Assembly (NCBI RefSeq): GCF_003672135.1 | Contig: NC_039516.1 | Location: 3,393,838 to 3,457,837 of the forward strand | From: Ooceraea biroi | Lineage: Eukaryota > Arthropoda > Insecta > Hymenoptera > Formicidae | Direction of reading: 5' to 3' | Length of the DNA stretch: 64,000 nt | Part shown: one piece after another, positions 1-12,000 of the stretch | How positions within the stretch are numbered: the stretch's first letter is position 1 | How the letters are laid out: each line of letters starts with the position of its first letter | Translations under genes and position numbers: made by a program | The notes under the pieces: model-generated | What the model was told of the DNA's origin: nothing | Database searches by the model: none | The model's input: only the letters and a program-made list of their open reading frames with translations

Positions 1-323
1 GCTGATTTATCTCATAGTATCTCTTATGTGGCTAATTTTGTCGCAAAAACATTCTGAGTTTCAACATTTTAGATAAAATGCACATGATACATGAAACTTA
101 TAATATTCTCATCGTTAGTTAATGCAAAAGCAATTGTTTTGTGGTATATCACATAATGCAAAGACGAAGACAATGAACAATATTGATTCTCATTTGTCAA
201 TCGATTTCCTTCTACGGAATGCAATCTAACTTGCGAATTGTTCGGTGCGGAAACAAGTGTTCTGTGGTTCGAACAAGGGAGGAAGTAGGTGGATAATTAG
301 TATTAGCGTCAGACAACCATTAC

Positions 324-433
324 CTTCTCCCACGCTCGGGTGATTTCCGTCTGCGGCGTGGAAATATCCTCATCCCGAGAAACGTGCTTCTGATACCGGC
401 GTGCATCGTAGCGATCTATAATCGTCAACACAC
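324..433 (-). CDS. Candidate internal exon, unknown protein
   Basis: Seen: on the minus strand an open block runs between a CAG acceptor (just above 433) and a GAG-AAG|GTAATG donor at 324. It encodes 36 full codons after two leading bases, including RYDARRYQKHVSRDEDIS and ending ITRAWEK. Upstream in the same frame there is a stop inside the presumed intron, as expected of an internal exon. The exon needs a previous exon ending with one spare base; the candidate start exon at 44,068-44,152 has that phase, but a link across 43 kb is only a possibility. I do not recognise the protein. The opposite strand is also open for part of this block, and the polypyrimidine tract is weak, so this could be chance. 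Confidence 0.33.
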
Positions 434-3400
434 CTGAGATTGCGAAAGTCTTACGATCTAGTTCTCGACATGAACATCCGTCACATCATGATCTTCGCAC
501 TCGACGAATCTTCATCGTCAACCACCTCGAACTACGCTCGCAAATCGAGAAAGAAGTCTTTACAACTCGAATCAATTTTATGTGGATGGAAGCTGCATCA
601 TTAATCAACTACACAGATCGATCACGAGCTCTGAAGCCTCACGTTTCGCACATGCACAGCCATTAAACTTCTACGAACCATGATGTAAGTTTCACTAAAC
701 TTCCTCGCACTTAAGCACATGAAACGCTCATTACACGATAAATCGCATCGACCGCATATTCGATTTCCTTCGTCAAATTTAAGCCAGATCTTAATCGTTC
801 GATCTCTTGTCACGTGCGTATATCGAGCCTCCGCCATCAAACGACGGCACTAAGCACGATTACGCTCTCCAAAAAGCAGTCTACTAGTGGAGACACTTTC
901 ACAGACGAGCATCTCGATGTTAAAAATACACCACGAGCTTAGTACGTTTCCGAATCGGCGACTTGCCGGCGTTTCGGCTGAACGTAAATGCCTATCGGTA
1001 GCTGATAATTATTAATAAAGAACGGGAGTTAATTACTTGAAGAATAATAAAATTTCGCGCATCTTACGTAGAAATTATTGTGCATGTCACTCTTATGCGG
1101 AAATAATGCTTTAATATAAAGCACAACTGAACAAAACAATGCGTTATCTCATCTTCTTTCCGAAGACAAGTTTTCCAATTACCCGCGACTCATGTACGGA
1201 GATTCTCAATTCATCATTCATCTCTTGTTCTCGTTTTTCCCACCCGTTCCTCTATTTCTATCTATATCTACTGTCCTTAATTTACTTCGAGTGACACTGA
1301 ACCAAGCCGCCAAACGGGATCTCCCAAATTGCAGGAATCGACCGTGGTCTTCGTGCGCCAGATCGCGATTAGGTTTAATTAATTTCATTTACAGGGACGA
1401 TCTAATGGGAGATGAGGCGCAGGAAACTTAGATGATATTGCAATAAACCGAGACAAGCTAAAGTGCATAGTTATCGGCCACTTAAGGAATATTGGCATCT
1501 TCCCGCGAAATTGTTTAAACATGTACGATCTATCGAAAATATCGTACTCGCTGCGACATCGTGATAAAAGTCTCGCTGATTTATAAGTGAGATTATATAA
1601 ATGCCATGCCGTGACTTTTAGCTGGGCGGCGCTTATGCGAAGTCGAACTTCCTTGAGTTTCTCTTCCTTGACCTATACTATCTGATGCAAACCGCGCCGA
1701 CAGCACGTAAAAAAATTTGGACGCCATAACGTCCCGGCGTCACGAAACATTTTAAAGAAGAAGCCTGATCGCAAAGTTTTTTTCACGGAAATGAGCGCGC
1801 GTGTCTAATAACATATGGTATCAATCAAGAAAAAGAGCTTAATTTACCCCATACTATTTATCCCATACAACGAGAAACGTTAAATCCTATTAGCAAGATG
1901 CCGAGAGATTTTACATGTAATTAATTGTAAAAAAAGACTCGAGATCCGATCATGCTCATAGGCAGATATTTGTAGGTCAGTATGGTACCCTAGAACGCGT
2001 TCCTAGCGCTCGCGTTATGGTGGGCGGAGTGACAGTTGGTGTATTTTGGAAACGAAGGTAATGCCTGGCCTGGGAACGGCTAAACAACGTCAGGCCGCTC
2101 GCCAGAAACTGCAGCGGGTTAAGTATTCGTGCGACATCATCTTTTCGCTATAAATATCTAAAACTTCTTACGACCTCACATCAAAAATTTTTATTCGTGG
2201 CTTTTACGAGCGTCTACGAAATATTGTCGTTAACAGGCACAAGCATTTCTCCACGGTACATCTTCGATATTTCAAAATGGAAGTATGTCACGCTGATAAG
2301 GTACCTGCATCGAGCAAAATTAACGCCCGATTCATTTTATCGCTTGCTCTCCCTCGACACGAACAATTGAGAGTTAATCGTGCAAATATGCATGGTTGCC
2401 GAGGATGCAACACGTTCTACACATTCCTAACATGCTGAATTCCGGTCTAATTGAGGCACGACACAAATACAAGCTTTCATCGGCTCAACTTTCAAACAAA
2501 CTTGATTTGCATAAATTTACAGCTTTTCCGGTTGACCTCTCATTTATCGACGACTACAAGTTGGCGGTAGTTCACGCGGAATTCTTAAGAGCATAAGATG
2601 AAAGTAAAGATAAAATTAGATCTCTATCTACGGTTCAGCAAGCACGAATGGTCTCTAATTTGCGTAAATTTCTGAAAGAAGATTGAATTTGAACAGCGGA
2701 TTTCTTATTAATCGCTTGTAAAATTGAGTGGATGATATATTTAACTTACAGAAGCTGTATTGTGAGAGATCATTTGCTTTACGCATTGACGCAATGCAGG
2801 TAGAAGGGACCTCACAAACGGCACGTACGCGTAAACATGAAATTACCCCCGTAATTTCTGCCAGGGGCAAGAAACTCAGAATTTGGTCACGTGTGTGCGA
2901 TGATGACGTTAGCCGGATGCAGTCGACGCGCGATCGATCGCGATTCGAGGTGCGATAGCTTTTCGCATTTGATACTTTCTGTTATATTTATCGAAAAAAT
3001 ATGGAATTTTTTCAATCTCAGTTCAGATTAAACGCTTTGCTGTAGACTTTGACTTTTCTCTTTATATCGAGTAAATCACAAATAGCTTTCATATAATACA
3101 TAGACCAATTGCATAAATATTATCTGGCAAGATATTGTTTTATGGATCGTTCTGACGGAACGTACAAAAATGTAAGAAATTTACGCTCGTACAAACTACA
3201 GAAAAATGCGACTCACCCTTATCCCGGCTTAGGAACAAAATTTAGTAGTTGAACTTACCTGTAACAAAACGAATAAGAATACATTAGTTTCAATCGATAA
3301 ATGAAAATTAACATTTTAAGTATTTTTTCAATATAATACTTATATTCTAATATACTTTTAGATTTTATAAATAACTAAAATAACCACAATTACACATTCC

Positions 3401-3562
3401 AATCATTTTCATCAGTACAAGTTTTTAATGACACATGTTTCGTTTTTAGATTTCAAAAATTTTATATTAATTTTATATTAAAGATTTAAAAAGTAAAATT
3501 TTTATTACACATATCATTAAAATTAAAATTAAAATTACAAAGTTGGACTATAAATTGATTAT
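434..3562. other. No gene recognised
   Basis: Mostly AT-rich DNA with scattered short open frames, none with convincing codon use or splice partners. A small GC-richer patch at about 1,980-2,110 contains the palindrome GAACGCGTTC; both strands are open for 20-30 codons there and I could not choose between them. A short block at about 2,750-2,806 on the plus strand is bordered by AG and GT, but it holds only 16 codons. Confidence 0.5.
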
Positions 3563-4016
3563 TCAAATATCAAGGTTGTTCTTATGATGACCTATACAAT
3601 CATATCCATTTTTACGGGATGATTTTCGAGACAAGTACAAGAGTGAGTTCAAGTGCGAGCTAAAAAGCGCGCCTTTAGCAAAGGGATGAAAAGGAGCGCA
3701 AAGCGGGGAAGCGCGATATGTCGCAATGCGTCTTGACGTCACCGACGCTGCTGGTGGGATTCGGGGGTTGCTGAACAGAAGGTGGGGGTCCATGAGGGGT
3801 GTGCGGATGCACGTGCATATCGCCGACGAGCCATCTGTTGGCGATGGCAACAAAGTGCACCGCAAAAGTGCATCCAACACTGGTAATTCAACCCTCTTGC
3901 CGCGGGATGCTGGGTCAACCGAGATAACTAAATCGGTCATCTCAGAAACGGCATACAATTATTACTTATTTGAGCGCACTGACACAATTACTCTAAAACG
4001 TAATTATTCTGTATAA
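3563..4016. other. Overlapping sense/antisense ORFs, unassigned
   Basis: A plus-strand frame of 96 codons (ATG at 3,726, stop at 4,016) overlaps a minus-strand frame of about 125 codons counted from its first ATG. Neither protein resembles a family I know and neither has a clear Kozak context, signal peptide or domain. The block is more GC-rich than its surroundings and could be a decayed mobile element or an island of unique sequence. Functional coding is not supported. Confidence 0.15.
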
Positions 4017-5479
4017 ATTAATTAAACATATCAAATTTATTTTATTTTTCAAAGTCTGTAAAAGACGAACAGGGATTTTCAATGAATTCAATTCTAAAGA
4101 AGAAACTTAGATCCAAGAAAACGTGTTAGACTCAAGTAAGATTTTCCGACTAAACGAAATCTTGATAAGACTTCTATCTTTCTCTTTTAATCCATGCTTG
4201 AACAATTACAGAGGAGATAAAGTTCAATTACTATGTACGAGATGCTATCTCCCTTAATGAATTACTACAAGTTGACGGTGTAAATCCCGCTGTTCTTGCG
4301 GCAACTTCCGGCTGGTTAATTTAACTCGTGCTTCGTTAATCTCATTGCCGTCTTAATATCCGCATACAAGATCGCCGTGTCGAAAGAAGACCGAAAGAAG
4401 AAGCGACCGGAATGAATTATTATCGTCCTACATTGAGGCATTCGAGACGTTATCCTGTGGAATTACGAGCGCGAAGTTCGCGACGATAATGGCGTGCAGT
4501 CGCAGGAGAGATCGATGATCTTGCTCGTTTAGAAACTTCCGCGAATACCGGTGCTTAACGAGAATTCAAAAGGGTTGAGGGTCGTCGTTGCGATCGTAAA
4601 GGACGCTGCTATTTTGGTCTCGCTCTCTCAGCTCGCCGTAAACTGGGTTTCCTGACGTCGTCCTGTGCGAGCTACGGGGTCTGACGACGTACAATAGTGC
4701 GCGAAAACGGTGCATGATTAATTACCGGCTCGTTGCTATGGTGCGCGTTTCGCGAATGCTTCGTTAGGAACAGGACAGGTCTCGCAATTGACTTTCTCAG
4801 ATGCACTAACTACGGTTTACCTTTCCTCTAATTCAGTATTCGGAACAAAATTGCTTTCGGCAACTGCCACGAATAATATTATCTCAGAGTTGTACAATCC
4901 ATAAAATTGAAATTAAAAATTCCGTGTTTGCATATAATTTAAATACGCGTAATTCTTGTTGGTATAATATAAATACCTCATCAATATACACGTGGATAAT
5001 ACAGCGAAAGACAAATAATTTACCAAACATATCAGGTATAAAAGACTGTTTGTTTCGCACAGGAACGAGTAGATGGCTCCACGCATGTCTCGCAACGGGG
5101 GTGCAACACGTGCACCCCCGCGATCAATGGTGATTCCATCGGTAGGCACGAAATTTTGATACGTATCCGGAATATCAGAACCCTTGCAGTGTTATATTTA
5201 CTTTGGCACAACTAACTTCAATTTCGAAAAAAAAAGTAGGTCAGAATTTATTTTTAATTAATAATGCATACATATACTACATAGATATACTATATAGATA
5301 TATCTATATATTTGTTCCGTGCAAATAGTTATTAAAAATGATGATTATTGAAAGTTATTGAAATTTTCTTGAGTCAAAAAATAATTCTTGTTAAACTTAT
5401 TGATTTGATCGTCGATTATCTGATATTAGAAATGCAAAATTTTCCTTTGAAATAACCCTTTTCAAACATCCCCAACTCA
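4017..5479. other. No gene recognised
   Basis: Unique, moderately AT-rich sequence with a less AT-rich stretch at 4,280-4,800 that has stops in all frames. A compact hairpin lies at 5,096-5,120 and is listed separately. AT-rich near-palindromes (tatctatata type) occur at 5,270-5,310. Confidence 0.5.
5096..5120. repeat. 10-bp stem hairpin with G5/C5 arms
   Basis: CGGGGGTGCA and TGCACCCCCG are perfect reverse complements separated by five bases (ACACG). The stem contains a run of five G facing five C. No T-run follows it, and nothing around it identifies a gene, so its role is unknown. Confidence 0.7.
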
Positions 5480-8400
5480 ACTTTGAGGGATTTACATTGG
5501 AAACGCCTGCGGTGTCGAAGGACGATAGTGATCGACCCTTCAAACCACACACAGCGCAGTGTACGAGCAACAACCTTACACCCTCTCGCGGTACACCACT
5601 GTACGCGTATGCGTGTCGGGGTTGCAACGTGCACGCGCGCGCGCGCGTGGTACCTCGCCGGCTGGCGCATACACTCTATCGATTCATCACGAAAATCATG
5701 AATGAACGTAATCCCTTCGATACATGAGCAGTAGGTCGACGGGCTTTGTCGCGCGGTAAAGAGGTCAGAAATACTCAATAGCGCAGCACAAATAATGATG
5801 ATGTCATTAAAATTAATTGTGAGTGGCTAAATTTATCTTGGCGGCTTGAGCAAAATGAAGAACTCGTAACGCAAACTACATTTATATGATATTATCGATT
5901 TTTAATATTTCAGAGATAAGGTTCGTTGTTATCTATAAAGAAGACAGAAACTGTTATTTGTGCATTTATTCGTTCAATTTTTAATCGATAACCACCTTGC
6001 ATTCGAAATCTACTTCCACAAGACTGATATTATTATAAATATCTGAAATACCATCAGTATCAGAAAAAACGTATTTGATTTATTTTTATATATCGAGATT
6101 GCTTGAAAATTTTTAGTAAATCTCGAAAATTAAGAGCCATCACTACCCATTAGCAGACTCGGCTCAACTGCAGTCGCATGCGGCATGCACAACGAAATCA
6201 AGTTAACAGGAGTAAATCTCCCACGGGGACGACGACAGCGAAGATGACGTCGACGACGACAGGGACAATGAGATGATAATACCCAAGCGACGCTTGCAAA
6301 ATTCAGTAACAACTAAAGTACAATTTAACCCTTTCATCCAGTAATAGATCTTCTTCCATAATTCATTCAGGAAATAATTAATCTTTTACAAACTATTTTT
6401 ATTTTTGTCATAAGTAGTCCGCGACTCTTTAAAGTGTTAAATAAACGAATTTTAGTACTTGTATTGTTATTATTGATTACGACCGAAATAAAACGAGAAC
6501 TGCACGAACCGATTCTGGTTAGGAGCTTAGAAAAAGCGCAGTTCGCGCTACTTCATAACTTATAAAAAGTGTAACGTAATAGAGAGACACGTTTTAAGCG
6601 ATCGAAGTTATCGTCACGTCACGTCGTCTATCATGCAAATCATCATGACACGTTGATTGCGAGCGTGCCGTGTCGATCGCTCGGGCTTGATCTTTGCCGG
6701 AAGTTTTGCACACGCGATCACGTATCGATCAACCGGTGAAACCTCGCGGATTTTCTACTGACGAAGCTTTAAAATTTAATTCACATTAGAATCGCATGCC
6801 AAATGATTTTATATATTTTCTAAATGTCGTGTATAAATAGATTATTGTATATTTCTGAGAGCTAATTAACGTTCAAGAGAGAAGATTTCTTATTTCTTAA
6901 ATTTCATTTATTATCCCATATTAAGAGCTTTTATTAATGGCATTCTCGTAATTGCAGTAATTGCAGTCGATTCAAAAGTGAATTTTAAGTAGAGATGTCT
7001 GATGGAAGTATTCACATCGCCTCCCTTGATTCGTCAATCCATTAAACTCGACGGGTAATTATCGACGAATACGATATCTACTCCTCGGCGTGCGCGGCGA
7101 ACAAAGAAACAGGTTAATTAACAATCCCGGTAGTTGAGCGAGCTTATCGTTTATTTGGGCAATCCTTATTCTCCTTAGATGTTTTATTCGCTATTCAGTT
7201 TTTATTCTCAATTTTTTTGAGAACGTATCACTGCTGAAATTATTGCATTTTATTATAAAATAAAATTCGATACTTTGTAGATGATTCGCGCATTTTTTTC
7301 AAATGGTCTTAAGTTTTATCTGAATTTTATTGATTCGCGCAAAGCGGAAAATAAACGGAGAGAAACATATGGCTGCGAAAGTAGCAAACGCCAACATTGA
7401 TCAGACCAGACGTGTTCAACAATGAACGCGACGAAAACAATGGTAGAACGATCATACACGTTGAAACGGTGCCAATTTGAAATTCTGTGGCAGAGAAAAC
7501 TGCTAGATTCAATCGCTCCATAAAACGAGCAATAGAGGCTCGGACTGCAAACGGCGTTTTCATCGTTATCCTCGCGTTTTCTCGCACCCAGCTACTTCCT
7601 CTCAACTTTCCACGATCTCTCGGCCGTCCATCGAGAAACTTTTTCGCTGCAGCGAGTCGTGTGCTATGCCTGAGAATTCCGCATATCCAAGAAGATGTTC
7701 ACAAGTATCTTACTGCGCACTCCACTTTTTTCTCTCTTCACAAATATCTTCGAGATTTTTACAAGTTTCAAGTATGTGACAGAAAATAATATGCGGTTGT
7801 TCAAAAGAAACATTTCTTTTTATGCTAATTTAGAATGTTTATTTTCAACGTTATACTTTTCTTTATCTTTTTCGAATTCTTCATACGTGTCTTTTATATA
7901 CCACAATATTCAATATGCATTGCTGCTACCATATTCTTACTGAAAACTACTAAATTACATTTATCTCCGTGCATGTTTTTCATATTTTTAATCACCCCGT
8001 ATCTCGCGTTGACAAGTTCCAAGTGAAATTATCGTGAGGCTTAAATTTTCATTGGACATTTTCTAAAACATGCAGTTTGTTCAGAGCAGTTGGATAAAAA
8101 CATCGGCTAACGATTATTAACTAATATTTTCAGTCGTTCTAGCGGTTATCTGGAAGGGAAAGGAATATGAAAGAGGTTAACGAGCGCCCGGGGGTAATAA
8201 AAACGCACAAACCCTGTGACAAGCACCATTTTGCGACAGATCGTGCTCATAAAACATCCTCATGCTTCCGTGTGTCTTTAATAATATCTTGTTGCACCCC
8301 TTGTTGAACATCCGATTGTGTTATTAAATATAATGTAAATGTAAATGTAATGTAAATGTATAATATAATATAATGTAAATGTAAAAGACTAATAACGCCC

Positions 8401-9150
8401 ACGTAACCAAAACCTCATCATCAAACTGAGCGGTATCGTAACTAAATAAATACATCAAATGTATAGTACGAAAATGTTACAGAACTCGCTTACTCTTATC
8501 TTGATATCGCAATAATATTTTAACGGACTTACAACTAAAAATTAATTTCCAGTAATTAAAGTTGGAAGTTAACAAGAAAAGTTCTTCCATCGAATTTACA
8601 CTAATTGTAAGAAAAGATCGATCATAAGTCAATGACAAAATTTGCAGCATTATTTCCGAGATAGCCGACACTAAAAAGCACTAATTAATTCTTTAAAAAC
8701 GATCGATGCGACTTCTCCTTTTTCCTCTTTTTTTCTGCTATGCAGTTTCCTCCCGGTAGCGTTCTTAATTACGCGGAAAATCTCGCAGTAACGACATGCG
8801 CCGAATTAAGCTACCAGAAATTTATCGCCGGCGTTTCAGCTTTTAATTTAAATTACAGATGATAAATGAGGAATTGCAACGATATTACATTACGTTTGTT
8901 CGTTTTATCTTACAAAAGATACATTTTTTCCTTCTCGCATCTCTCTCAAAAACGTAAAAACATATTCATCGTAAGTATTTTAATTGCAAATTGCTCCTAT
9001 TATACAATATTTTTCAGCAGATCTATGATTTCGTCGGAGTCATTTCACGCAGCTGTCACGCAGGATGACGCACGAGAGAGTTACATAATCCACGCAGAAA
9101 TCATTAGTGTGCGGCTCTGATTTTTCCCATTTTGCGCATCTTGTAGACGT
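5480..9150. other. Intergenic; CpG-rich patch at 5.5-5.75 kb
   Basis: The first 270 bp are CpG-rich, with an alternating CG run at about 5,633-5,648 and open frames on both strands; this is compatible with a promoter or leader but no start exon can be chosen. The remainder is AT-rich and contains the ATGTAA-type repeat at 8,328-8,386. Frames at 7.5-8.0 kb are AT-rich, low in coding character and taken as chance. Confidence 0.4.
8328..8386. repeat. AT-rich tandem repeat (aatgta units)
   Basis: About ten imperfect copies of units such as TAAATG, TAATG and TATAA follow one another without interruption. It is a simple-sequence tract with no coding capacity. Confidence 0.8.
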
Positions 9151-12000
9151 AATCACTCGAGAAAGCTCGTAATAACGTTACACGCGGACGCAACACGTGG
9201 CACATTATAATGGCTCGCGTCTCTACGCTCCTCGGAGTCAACCGGCGAGCGATTTGGCAAGCTGTTTCCTGACACTCGCGGGGGTGGAGGCCGAAGAATG
9301 GCCGAGAGGGCTAATTGGATTAACCTCGCCCAGCCCCTTACCGACCCCTTAAGACTCGAGACCGGGGAACTTAAGTGACCGCATTCGGAAATGTCAGTGG
9401 AGATTTCCGTCCCAAGGCCCGTAGCGTAGACTCTAATCGAAAACCTTAGTTCCTCGCTGCCGCACAAGGGAAACTGTTGGCTAACCCTTTTGAGTGCTTT
9501 TAAGGCCGCTTTCAAGGCTCAAATAAGCAGTGCACTCTAAAGAATATTCCATATTTTGTTGGATTTTCACGATCCGGTTTACACTTTTTCTAACGACTCG
9601 ACATCATTCAATTGGACAAATGTTTTCAGATAACTCCGTTTCCCACTGAAAATTACGGCTATAGGTATTCATTGAATATTTGTTGTATCGTTATATCGTA
9701 ATTATTTGTTCGTAACAGATTTTTATGGATTATTGGATTATTATGGATTATTATTCGTTAACTATTTCTTTCTGAAGATATTGTTGAACACTTAAAATTT
9801 TTTTCTTTTTGCTATTAATAGCGGAGAGGAACAGTAGCTTCGATCACGCTGCGATTCTCAGGCTGTTGAAACTCAGGCGGATTATGCTATACGATCCGTG
9901 ACGATGCGTCAATATTAGTTCACTGCAACGCCGCTTTATGCACAGCCTACTTCCCTCAGGAAAGAATATAAAGGCTATTGAGTATCTTCACTGTGCTATA
10001 GTAACGCAAAGTATTATGTGCGTGTTTATCCTGCATGTATGTGTTTATATACATTTGTATTTGTGTCTGTATACGCCGCTTGTTGTTTCACAAGTAGTTG
10101 CATTAAAACGTCACGCAACGCACCGCTCGGTACGGATTAGGCTGCTTTAATGCGTTCGACGAGGCAGACACGCCGACGATGTATACAGAATGTTTGCGAA
10201 AGGTACCGGTATTGTAAACATAAAAGGAAATTACATTCGAGAAGTATAAATCGACACGCTTGGCATTTAAACTATTTAAAATGTGGCTTTCATCGTGTCA
10301 CGTTAAACAGCTCGAATACGAGCGATGCAACTTTTAAAACGACTTTTAGACCTACTTCTTATCTCAATTACTCTTAATTGCAGCAAAAGCTATAGACAAT
10401 TTTATCACTGTCCATATACAGAGCGGAGCAGAATTCTTTATTTTCTTTTTGCAAGTAAAAATATTTTAGAATAAAAAGAGAACCATGTATATCAACCCAA
10501 TAAGAACGAGAAAATTCTCTCGGACTGATCGAATCCCTAACGAAATCCTACATGTCCTTCTCCATATCTCCTCGGATATTGGATTATTTAGTAACGATAT
10601 CCTATTCGTGATGGCGTAAAACAGCTGCATAGGGTGACCCAGAAAACTTTCCTTTTGATAAAAAGAGCTGACTCCATTTATAGGAAATAGTTTTGCGCGA
10701 AATTAACATATTTATCGTGCTGTCACGATTTTTATATATAACTTTTGCAAACTAAAAAATCGTTCTCCAAATAATACAGGCCAGCCTGTGTGCAAACAGC
10801 AACCCATACAAGATACGAACGCGCAGAACACGAAAGTTCACAAAGCTTTAAATCAGAAATGAATGCGAGGAGAACACGGAAGGAACAGTCGAGGAATTCG
10901 TCCAAGCATTCTCGACCTGCAGGGCAGGCTTGTGAAACTTAATATTTAAAGCACGTGCACGTACACGTACACGACGTATTTTCTGCGCGGACAAGGAACA
11001 GAGAGACAAGGATGGATAATTAGGAATAGCAGAAAAGTGTTTGAAATATCTGGGAGTCTTGTAAAATAGTTCACAATTTTCTACGGAGAAAAAGCGTGCA
11101 TTTTTAGAAATTTTTTAGTAAAAGATTTAAATTGCTTATCGTGGCGCATGTGAGGATTGTTTATGCCTATTACGCGGCTTTATTCGTATTTAGCGAACAG
11201 TGTTGTAACCTGGTCACAATGTGACAGTTTGTTCTGCGTGGTAAAATATATAGCGTTTTATATCTTGCGGTACGCGTAGACAAAGTCGATAGTTATATCC
11301 ATCGCGAGATGTCCTACGTGAATAAATCTATGTTCCGGGCAGCCGGTTGAGCAGAAAAGCATCCGTGCGAATATTGATGACGTTGCCACAACTCGAGTAG
11401 GTGAAAGAACGAGTGAACACGGAAAAAAATACAATTTATTATCCTGCGACATGTGCCGTCAGAATAGGGATATACATTGTGCAAACAGATCGTCAATGTA
11501 ATCTGCAGTAAACGTCTTATCGCATGTACACAGAGCTTCAATGTTCGAAATGCTAAAAGCACCAGTAGCGTCGAAATGGTAAAAAATTTACGAATGCAGA
11601 ATCTGCAAATTACCTTCTCTCTCTTTCTCTCTCTCCCTCATGTAATTACAGATTATAAAATGAAGAACGCGTAAAGTTAGTTAGTTAGTCTCCAAGTTAA
11701 GAGTTTCTCGTTATTTTTAAAGTTGAGGAGTAAGCGAGTCTCAAGAAAATCCTATGCATCCTTAATTATTTCAATATTCAAGAGAATGAAGAACGTATGG
11801 AGACTGGAAATTCTGTGGATTTTATTACCAAATTCACCGTCATTTTTCGATGATTTTATAATGAATAATAATTCTTCATTATTAAGAAGTTTTTGCTGTC
11901 GCACTCATGTGCCTAGATTGATCCAATAATATAGCGCATGTGAAGACTTCTTGTAATTTAACTAAGCTGCTAAACTAACGAACGCTTTTTTTGTATTTCC
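9151..12000. other. No gene recognised
   Basis: A GC-richer patch at 9,150-9,530 has a 120-codon minus-strand frame without domain features. The rest is AT-rich, with a CT-rich microsatellite at 11,614-11,639 and several weak AT-rich frames. I see no splice-bounded coding block. Confidence 0.4.
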
